DNA of 64,000 bases from Candidatus Enterococcus testudinis (GCF_002140915.1 NZ_NGKU01000001.1:2552030-2616029); one strand, 5' to 3'. Shown: positions 8,266 to 18,167, counted from the first letter of the stretch. Numbers and translations are program-made. The notes: generated by a model from the sequence alone, not told the origin.

Positions 8266-8583
8266 CTATTCTTCTTCCTCAGCCATGAACGTATTGAAGA
8301 CTTCTTCAATCATATCCCATTCAGCTTCAGTTTCGATTTGTTCTAAATCGCCTTCAGTGCCGTCTTCGTTTTCGATGTACGCATATGCTTGTAATTCTAC
8401 ATCTTCATCTTCCGGTACACCAGCTGGGTATAACAAGACATAGTTGCGGCCGAATTCTTCCGTACCATCTACTGTTAAAAGAATTTCGTATAATGTTTCG
8501 TTGCCTTGATCGTCCACTAAAGTAATATGTTCGTGCCCTTCGTGATCATGATCATGATTGTGATCGTGTGTATGTTCTGCCAT
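8266..8583 (-). CDS. yrzB: DUF1292 (UPF0473) protein YrzB
   Basis: A 105-residue acidic protein with the DUF1292 core ([19 protein letters not shown]...YVLLYPAG). Its N-terminus is histidine- and aspartate-rich (residues 4-19, [16 protein letters not shown]). The family has no assigned biochemical role. It is third in the conserved Firmicutes order ireB-ruvX-yrzB and follows ruvX by 21 bp, so it is probably co-transcribed. The His-rich leader could bind metal ions (inference). Confidence 0.92.
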   Translation of the reverse strand: MAEHTHDHNHDHDHEGHEHITLVDDQGNETLYEILLTVDGTEEFGRNYVLLYPAGVPEDEDVELQAYAYIENEDGTEGDLEQIETEAEWDMIEEVFNTFMAEEEE

Positions 8584-8604
8584 ATTATTTTCCTCTTTTC
8601 TTCT

Positions 8605-9039
8605 TCAATTAAACAGTTGTTTTCCAGGACCATCTAAGAAGTTCTGCAAAATCATGACTGCTGCTAATTTATCGATGACTTTCTTTCTCTTGGCGCGAGA
8701 AACATTGCCTTGTTCCACGAGCATCCGCTCTGCTTGTACAGTGGTCAGTCGTTCATCTTGATAGGTTACAGGCAAACCAAATTGTTCTTCGATTGCCTGA
8801 CCATAAGCCATGGACGCCTCTGCACGAGGACCAATGGTATTGTTCATATTTTTGGGAAGACCGACCACAAAATGGGTCACTTCATACGTATTGACCAATT
8901 CAGCCAAACGTTCATAACCAAAATCATCTTCATCTTCATTGATGCGAATGATTTCAATCCCTTGCGCCGTCCATCCCATCGGATCACTCACAGCCACACC
9001 GACCGTGCGCGAACCAACATCTAATCCCATGACTCTCAT
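8605..9039 (-). CDS. ruvX: Putative pre-16S rRNA nuclease / Holliday junction resolvase YqgF
   Basis: A 144-residue RNase H-fold nuclease with the N-terminal [15 protein letters not shown] motif (catalytic Asp), the [10 protein letters not shown] strand, the QDERLTT motif and a terminal helix carrying the last Asp. In bacteria YqgF/RuvX matures the 5' end of 16S rRNA and has also been proposed to resolve Holliday junctions. Its ATG overlaps the ireB stop by one base, so translation is likely coupled. Confidence 0.93.
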   Translation of the reverse strand: MRVMGLDVGSRTVGVAVSDPMGWTAQGIEIIRINEDEDDFGYERLAELVNTYEVTHFVVGLPKNMNNTIGPRAEASMAYGQAIEEQFGLPVTYQDERLTTVQAERMLVEQGNVSRAKRKKVIDKLAAVMILQNFLDGPGKQLFN

Positions 9040-9305
9040 TATAGGTTTATCCCGTGATTGCCTAAGTAATAGCGGATCAGCACTTCCATGATCTCGTCTC
9101 TTTCGTGGCGACGAATCAAGTTCCGGGCATCCCGATAACGAGGAATGTAAGCCGGGTCGCCAGAAAGGAGATACCCAACGATTTGATTGATTGGATTGTA
9201 TCCTTTTTCTTCTAATGCGCGGTAGACAATAGCGAGGGTTTCGCTAACCTCTTTTTTTCGACTATCATCAAAATCGAAACGAACTGTTTCATCTGTAAAA
9301 CCCAT
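9039..9305 (-). CDS. ireB: IreB family regulatory phosphoprotein (UPF0297)
   Basis: An 88-residue protein of the DUF965/UPF0297 family starting [12 protein letters not shown]. In E. faecalis IreB is a substrate of the PASTA kinase IreK, mainly at Thr7, and lowers cephalosporin resistance. Thr4 and Thr7 are both present here. It heads ireB-ruvX-yrzB. The kinase is not in the window. The usual neighbour alaS is not adjacent. Confidence 0.92.
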   Translation of the reverse strand: MGFTDETVRFDFDDSRKKEVSETLAIVYRALEEKGYNPINQIVGYLLSGDPAYIPRYRDARNLIRRHERDEIMEVLIRYYLGNHGINL

Positions 9306-9450
9306 TTCACGACACCTCTCTTTGTGTTGATTTTAGCATATTTTACTTATTTATTGTACTAAACGTTGCCGAAAACTACAAACATATGCCTTATCTTTTC
9401 TTTATTATACCAAAGCTTTATGATGTTTTTATGAAGTTTATCGAAAAAAG

Positions 9451-10281
9451 TTAAAATGCCCGATAAACATACTGATTGTCAGGTGCCTCAACCGTTGTCA
9501 CTTGATCTACGGCAACCATCGGCAAGTCTCGTTTGAAAGGCGCATAGTATTGTGATTGGATCGTACCTGACACTTGCAACCACTGATTGTTTTCGGCTGC
9601 GGTTTCTTCAGGCAAGCTCACTCTAAGACCAAAGACGCCAGAGTCTGCCACACAATGGATGATTCCAAAACGGAACAAGAAGATTTCGTTGGCATCATCT
9701 TGCGCTTGATGGTAGACAAACCCTTCATATGTGACCTTCTTTCCAATAAATTCACTTGGATAGGTATAAATCAATTCCATCACTTCTAGGTAGTTCTCAT
9801 CTGTAATGTTGATCGTGGATTGATCCGCATAACGAGCCAGCGAGGTTTGCATCTGCGTATTGTAATCATCTTTATTAAAATACAAGCTCGTATCCGGCTT
9901 GAGATACTGTGTCGTCATCTCAGGATCGCCAACGGATTCTTCGCTGAGCGGAAAGTTAAACCCTTTCGCTTCAACGATCGTGGTATCTAGACTGACGGTC
10001 GGAAAAAACAACCCTACGATGATTGGCAGTGCCAACAATAGATAGGCGATCAAGCGTTGATGCTTTTTTTCCAAACCGTGTTGATGCTCGTCATCATGGT
10101 GATGCGTTGGCTCTTGTTTGACCCAAAAATAAAGTTGGACTAATGCTAAACACAATGAGATCACCATTGATAAAATAGCTAAATAACGGTAATGGACATT
10201 GATAAACTGATTGAGTTTTCCAGATACTTGCAAATACATCATCAACTCAAAATAGCCGGATAATATCAAAAAACGTATCAT
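9451..10281 (-). CDS. TIGR03943/DUF1980 membrane protein (YcgQ type)
   Basis: A 276-residue protein with two N-terminal membrane segments, a histidine-rich cytoplasmic or loop segment near residues 76-86 (THHHDDEHQHG), a further membrane helix, and a soluble OB-like C-terminal domain containing FGIIHCVADSGVFGLRV. This is the family typically paired with a DUF318 permease, as in B. subtilis YcgQ/YcgR. It starts 3 bp after the permease stop, so the two are an operon. The His cluster suggests metal handling; the substrate is unknown. Confidence 0.85.
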   Translation of the reverse strand: MIRFLILSGYFELMMYLQVSGKLNQFINVHYRYLAILSMVISLCLALVQLYFWVKQEPTHHHDDEHQHGLEKKHQRLIAYLLLALPIIVGLFFPTVSLDTTIVEAKGFNFPLSEESVGDPEMTTQYLKPDTSLYFNKDDYNTQMQTSLARYADQSTINITDENYLEVMELIYTYPSEFIGKKVTYEGFVYHQAQDDANEIFLFRFGIIHCVADSGVFGLRVSLPEETAAENNQWLQVSGTIQSQYYAPFKRDLPMVAVDQVTTVEAPDNQYVYRAF

Positions 10282-10284
10282 TCT

Positions 10285-11202
10285 CTACACCACCCATGCA
10301 TAAATCGACACAACGACAGCAACCAAGCCGACCAATGAGGCAATAAAACGGCCACTGAAATATCGCTTCATCATCAGCAGATTCTTGATATCGACCATTG
10401 GACCAAATACCAGAAAACCAACCACTGGACCGGCACCAAACAAACTCAATAATGAGGAACCGATAAAGGCATCTGCTTCAGAGCACAAGGACAAAGTCAA
10501 AGCCAACAGCAACATCACCAATACTGCCAATAATTTGGTTGAGCCCAATGTCAGCATCAATCCCGTTGGCAAATAGGTCTGCATGGCCGAGGCAATCAAC
10601 CCGCCGATAATCAGATAGCGTCCGGTATCAAAAAACTCATCCAAACTGTGTTGCAGCAACGCTTTGAATGGCTGACCTTTGCTGTGATCATGCGCATGAC
10701 CGTGGTGATGATGGCCATGGTGGTCATCTGTATGGGGTGCAGCAGTCAACCGTTGTTTTAGCACCGCGTGCTGATTGAAATAGGCCAACCAAATCCCAAC
10801 GATCATTGCAACGATCAAGCTGCCCATGACCCGCAAAAAGGCAAATTTCGCAGAATTGCCAAAGGCGATAAACGTTGAAAAAATCACGATTGGATTGACG
10901 ATTGGTGCCGTCAGCATAAATGCAAAGGCTGTATGGACTGGCACATCTTTTTTGACAAATTGATTGACGATCGGCACGATCCCACATTCGCAGGAAGGAA
11001 AAAACACACCTAACCCGCAACCGAATGCGATTGAAGCCAATTTGTTTTTTGGCAAAATCTTGGTGACACGCTCTGGTGTCAAAAACACTTGCAGCGCACC
11101 TGAAATCAAGCAGCCTAACAAAACGAACGGCAATGCCTCAATGACGATCGATAAAAAAATCACACTCATTTGCAAGACTGAATTTGGCAATGATTGGAAC
11201 AT
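10285..11202 (-). CDS. Permease, DUF318/YraQ family (YcgR type)
   Basis: A 305-residue polytopic protein with the family motifs FFPSCECGIVPI (conserved cysteines) and MLTAPIVNP in the first half and CSEADAFIGSSL with FLVFGPMVDIKN in the second. Between the halves is a loop rich in histidine (HTDDHHGHHHHGHAHDHSKG). The DUF318 family is proposed to export small metabolites or metals. The ATG has AAAGGA upstream. It is the first gene of the pair with the TIGR03943 protein. Confidence 0.87.
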   Translation of the reverse strand: MFQSLPNSVLQMSVIFLSIVIEALPFVLLGCLISGALQVFLTPERVTKILPKNKLASIAFGCGLGVFFPSCECGIVPIVNQFVKKDVPVHTAFAFMLTAPIVNPIVIFSTFIAFGNSAKFAFLRVMGSLIVAMIVGIWLAYFNQHAVLKQRLTAAPHTDDHHGHHHHGHAHDHSKGQPFKALLQHSLDEFFDTGRYLIIGGLIASAMQTYLPTGLMLTLGSTKLLAVLVMLLLALTLSLCSEADAFIGSSLLSLFGAGPVVGFLVFGPMVDIKNLLMMKRYFSGRFIASLVGLVAVVVSIYAWVV

Positions 11203-11416
11203 ATTCCTTTAACCTTCTTTGTCTATAATATCTGTTTGCTGGAATTACTATACGTTTTTTCTTTGGTGAACACAATGGTTTTCGTCTCTCCGGTTTATTT
11301 TTTAACGATAGCTTTACATTTCTCGCCTAGTATTTGTTTGATTGGTCTGTTCCTAACTCTCTAATCTTTGACAAAAAAGCATATACCACGTACATTTTGG
11401 AGGGAGTGTGATAAAC

Positions 11417-11791
11417 ATGGAACTGAACAACGACGGAAAGATCAAGGCCATCGGGAAAGAACATCCGTTAGCGCTTGTCTATTTTTCTCAACCAAATTGC
11501 AGTATTTGCGTGGCAGATAAACCGCGAGCCAGACAGCTTGCTGAAAAGTATAACGTCCCTTTCTTAACCATTGATACTGTAGAAGAGCCCGCAACTGCAG
11601 CGTATTTTTCAGTAATGACGGTGCCGGTCGTTTTGGTGATCGCCAATGGCAAAGAAGTGCATCGCGAAGCGCGGATCATTGATTTTCGACGATTAGAAAA
11701 ACAACTAGAACGATACCGAACAGCTTTGACTGTTGAGTCGAAAAGAATGTCCTATGCTTCTTTATTTGACCAATTAGATCCGAAACAATAA
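11417..11791 (+). CDS. Thioredoxin-fold protein
   Basis: A 124-residue thioredoxin-like protein with the redox motif CSIC (FSQPNCSICVADK) and the cis-proline strand (MTVPVVLVIANGKEV). It lacks the canonical WCGPC, so its redox potential and partners cannot be guessed. GGAGGGAG precedes; I used the ATG at 11417, but a GTG at 11408 is in frame and closer to that site. It is a single gene facing rex across a shared hairpin. Confidence 0.85.
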   Translation: MELNNDGKIKAIGKEHPLALVYFSQPNCSICVADKPRARQLAEKYNVPFLTIDTVEEPATAAYFSVMTVPVVLVIANGKEVHREARIIDFRRLEKQLERYRTALTVESKRMSYASLFDQLDPKQ

Positions 11792-11829
11792 CAAAGCACC
11801 TGATGCGCTACAGGCATCAGGTGCTTTGT
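11791..11829. terminator. Bidirectional hairpin between trx-like gene and rex
   Basis: A perfect 15-bp stem (CAAAGCACCTGATGC / GCATCAGGTGCTTTG) with a 7-base loop. It serves both converging genes. Confidence 0.85.
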
Positions 11830-11835
11830 TGATGG

Positions 11836-12510
11836 TTATTCTTCCCCTGTCAATTCCTCGACGGGTTCTTCGTGTGATAAGACGTTACCTGAGTGCAAGA
11901 AATAGATTAATGTCTGCAATTCGTTGGTCAAGTCAACGTTTTGGATCAATACGCCTTTTGGTGCTGTGATGCGGGCTGGTGTAAAGTTCAAGATGCCTTT
12001 GATTCCTGCCTCAACCAGGTCATTGACCAAATCTTGGGAATGTTGTGCCGGTACCGTGAGGATCGCCACATCAATCTGTTGAATTTTGACTTGTTCCTTC
12101 ATATCATCCATTGGATAGACAGGGACACCGTCCACGATGCGACCCACTAGATCTTCACTAACATCAAATGCCGCGCTGATCCGAATGCTATTGCTTTGGT
12201 GGAATTTGTATTTTAATAAGGCACTGCCCAGATTTCCGACACCCACCAATGCCACGTTCGTCATATGGTCTTCGTTCAATGTTTTAGCAAAAAATTGCAT
12301 CAAACTTTCAACATCATAGCCATAGCCGCGTTTTCCTAATTCTCCAAAATAAGAGAAATCACGACGAATCGTCGCGCTATCGACTTGAACGGCTTCGCTT
12401 AATTCAGTTGATGAAACTTTTAATTTGCCAGCATTGTGCAAAATGCGTAAATAACGGTAATATAAAGGCAAGCGCTTTGCAGTCGCCTTTGGAATTTGAT
12501 GATCTTTCAA
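11836..12510 (-). CDS. rex: Redox-sensing transcriptional repressor Rex
   Basis: A 224-residue repressor that senses the NADH/NAD+ ratio. The N-terminal winged helix covers about residues 1-80 ([21 protein letters not shown]) and the Rossmann domain starts with [11 protein letters not shown]. The start codon is TTG at 12510, with GGGGGAG eight bases upstream. A Rex-box-like palindrome lies immediately upstream, so autoregulation is likely. Rex controls fermentation genes such as alcohol and lactate dehydrogenases elsewhere. It faces an ABC-F gene, as in B. subtilis ydiF/rex. Confidence 0.95.
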   Translation of the reverse strand: MKDHQIPKATAKRLPLYYRYLRILHNAGKLKVSSTELSEAVQVDSATIRRDFSYFGELGKRGYGYDVESLMQFFAKTLNEDHMTNVALVGVGNLGSALLKYKFHQSNSIRISAAFDVSEDLVGRIVDGVPVYPMDDMKEQVKIQQIDVAILTVPAQHSQDLVNDLVEAGIKGILNFTPARITAPKGVLIQNVDLTNELQTLIYFLHSGNVLSHEEPVEELTGEE

Positions 12511-12526
12511 AGATATTACTCCCCCA

Positions 12527-12543
12527 TTGTGAAAAATTCACGT
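12527..12543. promoter_or_regulatory. Rex-box-like operator upstream of rex
   Basis: TTGTGAAAAATTCACGT resembles the Rex consensus TTGTGAAnnnnTTCACAA, with the spacer one base shorter and the right outer half changed. Confidence 0.5.
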
Positions 12544-12728
12544 GTGATGTAGCTATCATATCAAATACATTGTTCAAAAATCAATTTGAATGCTCATAAA
12601 TTGAAATTTATTTTTAAAAATGTTAAAATCAAAATTTTCAGTAATCGCTGTTTTCATCGATTTATGATAAAATGAGGCGATTGCAGTCTTGATCCACCAA
12701 GTTTCTTACAGATAGGAATGACACATTC

Positions 12729-14666
12729 ATGATTCTATTACAAGCCAACCAAATCGCCCGTCTTTTCGGCGCTGAGGTTTTATTTGAGAATATCCAACTT
12801 GAGATTGCCAGCCAATCCCGTCTAGCCCTCGTGGGTCGAAACGGCGCTGGAAAATCCACCTTATTAAAAATCATTGCTGGTCTTGAAAGTCCAGACAAAG
12901 GGACGATCGCCAAAAACAAAACAGCTACAATGGGCTACCTCGCACAAGATACCGGCCTGAATAGTCAAGCAACTGTTTGGGAAGAAATGCTCGATGCCTT
13001 TGCGATCGTGCGAACAATGGAGCAGCGTATGCGCACCCTTGAGCAAGCGATTTCAGAAGCTGATCCGCAAGCGGACTCTTCTTCATTATTGAAAGAATAT
13101 GATCAATTACAACACGAATTTGCCGAAAAAAATGGCTATGGCTACGAAAATGAGATTCGTTCCGTATTGCATGGCTTTCAATTTGATCCTTCATTCTACC
13201 CACAATCGATTGCGACCCTTTCTGGTGGGCAAAAAACCCGTCTGGCATTGGCAAAAATGCTTTTACAAAAACCAGACATCTTGATTTTGGATGAACCAAC
13301 CAACCATTTAGATATCGACACCTTATCATGGTTGGAATCCTACCTTCAAGGCTATGCAGGCGCGCTGCTGATCGTATCCCATGACCGTTACTTTTTGGAT
13401 AAAGTCGTCAACGAGGTCTACGAATTGAGCCGCCAAAAAATGCGTCACTATAAGGGCAATTACAGCCGTTACTTAGACCTCAAAGCCGAGCAGCTGCAAA
13501 GTGACTGGAAAGCCTTTGAAAAACAGCAAGAAGAAATCAATAAATTAGAAGATTTTGTTGCCCGCAACTTGGTCCGTGCCTCTACCACCAAACGGGCGCA
13601 AAGCCGCCGCAAACAATTAGAGAAGATGGAACGCCTTGACCGGCCGCAAGGGGATGAAAAATCAGCCCATTTCCTCTTTTCAATCGAAAAACCTTCTGGA
13701 AATGTCGTGATGCAGTTAGAAGACGGGGCGATTGGCTATGCATCTGAGGCTGTTTTATCCAGTCCAATCAATTTGGATGTCCGGCGTAAAGATGCCATTG
13801 CATTGGTTGGTCCAAACGGAAGTGGCAAGTCGACTTTACTGAAATCTTTGATTCACAAATTGCCCTTGCTTAAAGGAGACGTCCATCTAGGTGCCAATGT
13901 GTCGATTGGGTATTATGATCAAACACAATCCGATCTGCATTCCACCAAGACGATTTTACATGAGCTTTGGGATGATCATCCAACAACACCCGAAGTTGAG
14001 ATTCGTTCGATCTTGGGCAGCTTCTTGTTCTCTGGTGAAGATGTTGAAAAACCCATCACATTACTTAGCGGCGGTGAAAAGGCCCGTGTCGCATTGGCCA
14101 AGTTGGCAATGGATCATGACAACTTCCTGATCTTAGATGAACCGACAAACCACTTGGATATCGACAGCAAAGAAGTGTTAGAAAACGCCTTGATCGACTA
14201 CGAAGGCACCCTATTCTTTGTATCTCATGACCGCTACTTTATCAATCGTATCGCCACAAAAGTCATCGAGTTGTCAGAAACCGGCAGCAAATTGTACTTA
14301 GGGGATTATGATTATTATGTTGAAAAGAAATTAGAAGAAGCTGAAATCGCAGCATTATTAACGACTGACACAACAGAAAAACAACAATCGACTGGTAAAA
14401 AGAACTTCGTCCAAAGCAAAGAACAACAAAAAGCTGTGCGCAGTTTACAGCGTAAAGTTGACCAAATTGAAAGTGATTTGGCAACGATTGAAACAAGCAT
14501 CGCTACATTAGAACAGGCGATGACTGAACCTGATGTATTGAATGACCATATCAAGCTGACAGCATTCAATCAACAACTAGAGGCAGCCCATCAGCAACAA
14601 GAACAATTATTGGAAGCTTGGGAAGACAGCAGCCTTGCTTTAGAAGAAGCCCAAGCACAAAATTAG
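12729..14666 (+). CDS. ABC-F family ATPase (YdiF-like)
   Basis: A 645-residue soluble protein with two ABC domains and no membrane part. Walker A motifs are GRNGAGKST (residues 36-44) and GPNGSGKST; signatures are LSGGQKTRLALA and LSGGEKARVALA; both Walker B motifs read DEPTNHLDID. Between them is the ABC-F linker with basic residues (NLVRASTTKRAQSRRKQ). A C-terminal coiled coil covers about the last 80 residues. ABC-F proteins act on ribosomes as translation factors or drug-protection factors. Synteny with rex and the generic sequence favour the housekeeping YdiF type, not an antibiotic resistance type. Confidence 0.9.
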   Translation: MILLQANQIARLFGAEVLFENIQLEIASQSRLALVGRNGAGKSTLLKIIAGLESPDKGTIAKNKTATMGYLAQDTGLNSQATVWEEMLDAFAIVRTMEQRMRTLEQAISEADPQADSSSLLKEYDQLQHEFAEKNGYGYENEIRSVLHGFQFDPSFYPQSIATLSGGQKTRLALAKMLLQKPDILILDEPTNHLDIDTLSWLESYLQGYAGALLIVSHDRYFLDKVVNEVYELSRQKMRHYKGNYSRYLDLKAEQLQSDWKAFEKQQEEINKLEDFVARNLVRASTTKRAQSRRKQLEKMERLDRPQGDEKSAHFLFSIEKPSGNVVMQLEDGAIGYASEAVLSSPINLDVRRKDAIALVGPNGSGKSTLLKSLIHKLPLLKGDVHLGANVSIGYYDQTQSDLHSTKTILHELWDDHPTTPEVEIRSILGSFLFSGEDVEKPITLLSGGEKARVALAKLAMDHDNFLILDEPTNHLDIDSKEVLENALIDYEGTLFFVSHDRYFINRIATKVIELSETGSKLYLGDYDYYVEKKLEEAEIAALLTTDTTEKQQSTGKKNFVQSKEQQKAVRSLQRKVDQIESDLATIETSIATLEQAMTEPDVLNDHIKLTAFNQQLEAAHQQQEQLLEAWEDSSLALEEAQAQN

Positions 14667-14748
14667 AATCCGCCTCTAGTCCGATGACAGCGCCCTCTTC
14701 CTTTGTTTTACTGGAATAAAGAGAAACATGTTAAAAGGAGGAGATTTG

Positions 14749-15477
14749 ATGCTATCGGTCAAAACATATCGGAAAAGACAACCATTATTGGTATTGCTTG
14801 GGATTGTATTATTGTTGGTTGCTTTTGTGCGAGGCATAACTGATGTCCAAGTGGAGCATATGAGCAGTTTTGAAGAAAGTACGATTTCAGTGTCAATGAT
14901 TGATTCAGATATGACTGATGATTATGCTTTGTTTAATGATGATGCGTCGCTATATTTGCAGGACATGGGTATCGATACCCCTTTATATTTACAAACCAAC
15001 GAACGCTGGGCCTATGATAATTATGGCTTTGACGGCGATCAAACCATCGCTGAAAATGGCTGTGCGATTGCCTCAATAGCCATGGTTGCTTCCGCAATCA
15101 CCGGATACGAAGTCCTGCCAACTGAAGTATTGGATTGGGCTGGTGACAGCTACTATTCAGCCGGTCAAGGAACAGATTGGCGGATTTTTTCTGATTATGC
15201 GAATGCCTTTGGTTATCAATATCAGGATCTTGGGACAGATATTGATTTGGTCGCCGACTACCTGTCTGATGATCAGCCAGTGATTGTTTCTGTCTCAGCA
15301 GGAGAATTCACTGAAACAGGACACATCATGGTCCTCGCCGGTATGCGGGAAGACCAAGTCATTGTCTTGGATCCAAATGATTCCCCTGAGAAGCAGCACT
15401 ATGATTCTTATTACACATTAGATGACATTGCGATGCAAAGCGTTCGTTTTTGGGCATTGTCAAACACATCGATTTAA
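14749..15477 (+). CDS. Membrane-anchored C39-like cysteine peptidase
   Basis: A 242-residue protein with one N-terminal membrane segment (LLVLLGIVLLLVAFVRGI), an acidic stalk, and a C39/papain-like domain from about residue 75. The candidate catalytic Cys is in NGCAIASIAMV, the His in GHIMVLAG and the Asp/Asn in VLDPNDS. Such domains cut peptides outside the cell. There is no adjacent bacteriocin or ABC transporter, so the substrate is unknown. AAAGGAGGA precedes the ATG at 14749; the ATG at 14728 lies upstream of that site and was not used. Confidence 0.8.
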   Translation: MLSVKTYRKRQPLLVLLGIVLLLVAFVRGITDVQVEHMSSFEESTISVSMIDSDMTDDYALFNDDASLYLQDMGIDTPLYLQTNERWAYDNYGFDGDQTIAENGCAIASIAMVASAITGYEVLPTEVLDWAGDSYYSAGQGTDWRIFSDYANAFGYQYQDLGTDIDLVADYLSDDQPVIVSVSAGEFTETGHIMVLAGMREDQVIVLDPNDSPEKQHYDSYYTLDDIAMQSVRFWALSNTSI

Positions 15478-15491
15478 CTTGATTTGTGGTC

Positions 15492-15530
15492 AGGTACTAT
15501 TCTCTATCTAAGATGAATAGTACCTTTTTT
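15492..15530 (+). terminator. Terminator after C39-like gene
   Basis: AGGTACTATTC / GAATAGTACCT stem with a 12-base loop, then TTTTTT. Confidence 0.85.
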
Positions 15531-15613
15531 GTACAAAAGATATTTTTATTTGCATACTTACCCACAAGAATCCGCTTCCTCGATATAATAAGTACAAGAG
15601 AGGTGTGATAAAA

Positions 15614-16720
15614 ATGAAAATCGGTTTACCGAAAGAAATCAAAAACAATGAAAACCGCGTCGCTTTACCACCAGCTGGCGTGTACGAATTGGTGCAAGAT
15701 GGTCATGAGGTCTATGTGGAAACAGGTGCTGGTCTAGGCTCTACTTTTGCTGACGAGGCTTATCGAGCCGTTGGGGCCACCATTGTTACTGTTGATGACG
15801 TCTGGGCGGTTGATATGGTGCTGAAAGTCAAAGAACCATTGCCAGAAGAATATCCACGTCTTCACGAAGGACTGATTTTGTTCACCTATTTTCATGTAGC
15901 AGCCAACAACGAATTAGCAGAGGCCTTAATGGCAGCCAAAGTAACGGCGATTGCCTATGAAAACGTTCAGTTAGACGACAGCACGCTGCCCTTGCTCTCC
16001 CCTATGAGTGAAATCGCCGGCCGGATGTCCGTTCAATTAGGTGCCCAATTTCTAGAGAAAATCTATGGTGGCAAAGGTATTTTGCTATCAGGGGTTCCCG
16101 GTGTAAGACAAGGACGCGTGACGATCATTGGCGGCGGTGTTGCTGGTGAGAATGCAGCCAAAGTTGCCGTTGGGCTTGGCGCGCAAGTAACGATTTTGGA
16201 TGTGTCAATTCCACGCCTACAGACATTGGATCGGCAATTTGCTGGTCAAGTCCAAACCTTGTACTCCAATCGCTTGAATATCGAAACTGCATTAAAAACC
16301 ACAGATTTGGCAATTGGCGCAGTGCTTCTCCCTGGGCAAAAGGCCCCTCGCTTGGTGACAACGGATATGGTCAAAAACATGCCAGAAAAATCAGTGATCG
16401 TTGACATTGCCATCGATCAAGGCGGCATCTTTGAAACAGTCGATAAAGTAACGACCCACGATGATCCGACCTATATCCGAGAAGACGTGATTCACTATGC
16501 CGTTGCAAATATGCCTGGTGCTGTGCCGCAAACAGCGACCATTGCGCTGAGTATTGCGACCTTACCGTTTGCTAAAGAATTAGCCAGCAATCCCGAAAAA
16601 GCCCTGCGCAGCAACCAAGCGCTTGCTAGAGGGGTCATTACCTATGACGGTCAGTTCACCTTAAAAGAAGCTGCGCAAGATTTGTCACTTCCTTATGTCG
16701 CTTTAACCGAACTGATCTGA
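15614..16720 (+). CDS. ald: Alanine dehydrogenase
   Basis: A 368-residue NAD-dependent enzyme that interconverts L-alanine and pyruvate plus ammonia. It has the N-terminal [15 protein letters not shown] substrate motif, the YFHVAAN histidine loop, and the Rossmann motif [18 protein letters not shown] near residues 175-192. Length fits the family. The ATG at 15614 has AGAGGTG upstream; the GTG at 15605 overlaps that site. It is monocistronic between two terminators. Confidence 0.95.
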   Translation: MKIGLPKEIKNNENRVALPPAGVYELVQDGHEVYVETGAGLGSTFADEAYRAVGATIVTVDDVWAVDMVLKVKEPLPEEYPRLHEGLILFTYFHVAANNELAEALMAAKVTAIAYENVQLDDSTLPLLSPMSEIAGRMSVQLGAQFLEKIYGGKGILLSGVPGVRQGRVTIIGGGVAGENAAKVAVGLGAQVTILDVSIPRLQTLDRQFAGQVQTLYSNRLNIETALKTTDLAIGAVLLPGQKAPRLVTTDMVKNMPEKSVIVDIAIDQGGIFETVDKVTTHDDPTYIREDVIHYAVANMPGAVPQTATIALSIATLPFAKELASNPEKALRSNQALARGVITYDGQFTLKEAAQDLSLPYVALTELI

Positions 16721-16728
16721 TTTTCCTT

Positions 16729-16782
16729 CACAAAAAAAGCTGTCTTCCCTAACAACGTTCGGGTAAAACAGCTTTTTTGTGA
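16729..16782 (+). terminator. Terminator after ald
   Basis: CACAAAAAAAGCTGT pairs with ACAGCTTTTTTGTG around a short loop; the T-run lies in the right arm. Confidence 0.85.
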
Positions 16783-16871
16783 TAATTATGAGAATTTGAT
16801 TTTTGATATGGCAGACAAAAGCGAATTATGTTATATTCATTTTTAAAAAAATCGCCACTAGGAGGAACAAC

Positions 16872-17903
16872 GTGCTCACCAAACATCAAATCCAATCCTT
16901 TCCCAAAATCGAACTACATTGTCATCTTGACGGATCGATTCGTCCAGAAACTTTGATCGAGATAGCCAATCAACAAGAAATGACGATTGAACAAGATATA
17001 ACTATTGTCAGAAAGCACATGCAAGCTCCTATCGATTGTCACGATCTCACTGATTATTTAGACTGCTTTGATTTTGTGTTGCCTTATTTACAAACTGAAC
17101 AAGCGCTTGTACGAGCGGCATTTGATGTGATGGAACAAGCTGCTGAAGATGGTGTTGCCTACATCGAGATCCGCTTTGCGCCGAGTCTCTCAATGAAGAA
17201 GGGCTTAACTTGCCAAGAAACAATCCAGGCCGTTGCCAAAGGCATCGCCTTGGCGGAAGCCCAATACCCGATCAAAGGCAATATCTTGATCATCGGTATG
17301 CGCCAAGAAGAACGCGCGGCGATTGCCTCGATTTTTGCAGAAGCAACTGCGTTAGCTGAAGCCAAAGTGGTTGGCTTAGATTTGGCTGGTCCTGAAATCG
17401 ATGGTTATGTCCCTGCTCTGGCAGAAAGTTATCGATTATTTGTGGATGGACAATCGATCCAATTGACATTGCACGCTGGCGAATGCGGATGCGTGCATAA
17501 TATTTACCAAGCTATTGAGAGCGGCGCCCAACGGATCGGACATGGCATCGTCTTAAAAGGGGATCAACAGGGGCAAGCTTTCGTACGGGAACACGAAATA
17601 CTGATTGAAGGCTGTCCCACAAGCAATATGCATACCCGCGCAATTGATGCCTACGCAGATTATCCTTTGCGTGAATGGTTGCAAAACCGCGTGCACTTTT
17701 GCTTGAATACGGACAATCGGACGGTATCGAATACGACATTGACCAATGAATACTGGCAAATGGTCCAGCACTGTGGATTGACTAAGACGGAGTTTGAAAC
17801 AATCATGGTATATGCAGTTCAACATTCTTTTGCTACAGAGGAAGACAAAGATGTGTTATTGGCACAATTGGCGTTGTTTTCTGGTGAAGAGGCGATGAAG
17901 TAA
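16872..17903 (+). CDS. add: Adenosine deaminase
   Basis: A 343-residue metal-dependent TIM-barrel hydrolase that turns adenosine into inosine in purine salvage. Zinc-ligand and catalytic motifs are ELHCHLDGS near the N-terminus, LHAGECG, RIGHG, and the C-terminal NTDNRTVS. The start is the GTG at 16872, six bases after AGGAGG; an upstream in-frame extension has no ribosome site. It stands alone. Confidence 0.94.
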   Translation: MLTKHQIQSFPKIELHCHLDGSIRPETLIEIANQQEMTIEQDITIVRKHMQAPIDCHDLTDYLDCFDFVLPYLQTEQALVRAAFDVMEQAAEDGVAYIEIRFAPSLSMKKGLTCQETIQAVAKGIALAEAQYPIKGNILIIGMRQEERAAIASIFAEATALAEAKVVGLDLAGPEIDGYVPALAESYRLFVDGQSIQLTLHAGECGCVHNIYQAIESGAQRIGHGIVLKGDQQGQAFVREHEILIEGCPTSNMHTRAIDAYADYPLREWLQNRVHFCLNTDNRTVSNTTLTNEYWQMVQHCGLTKTEFETIMVYAVQHSFATEEDKDVLLAQLALFSGEEAMK

Positions 17904-17940
17904 TAGTAGGTAAATTAGTGATTGATTATTTAGGAAACAG

Positions 17941-17963
17941 GCGTTCATCCTAGGATGAACGTC
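17941..17963 (+). terminator. Palindromic hairpin after add
   Basis: GTTCATCCTAGGATGAAC (17943-17960) is a perfect 18-bp palindrome followed by CCTTATTTTC. It is read as a terminator. The stretch from here to 18167 shows no gene I can support. Confidence 0.65.
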
Positions 17964-18167
17964 CTTATTTTCTGGAGCAAACGATCTTGCGATTCATCGA
18001 TCCTATCGTTTTGATACGATTCACCGACATACAATCATTCATCCGGCTTAGCACCAATACGCTTTTCAGCTGTTGAAAATATTTTCGTATGTATCTTCGC
18101 AATGCCCTCTCTGATGAGATAAGGATAAGATTCTCTTGGATCCTTTGGTTTAGACCTAACTTCAGAT

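Noticed and set aside
10724..11020. 98-codon frame inside the DUF318 gene
   Set aside because: Same strand, other frame; no ribosome site and conserved motifs belong to the long frame.
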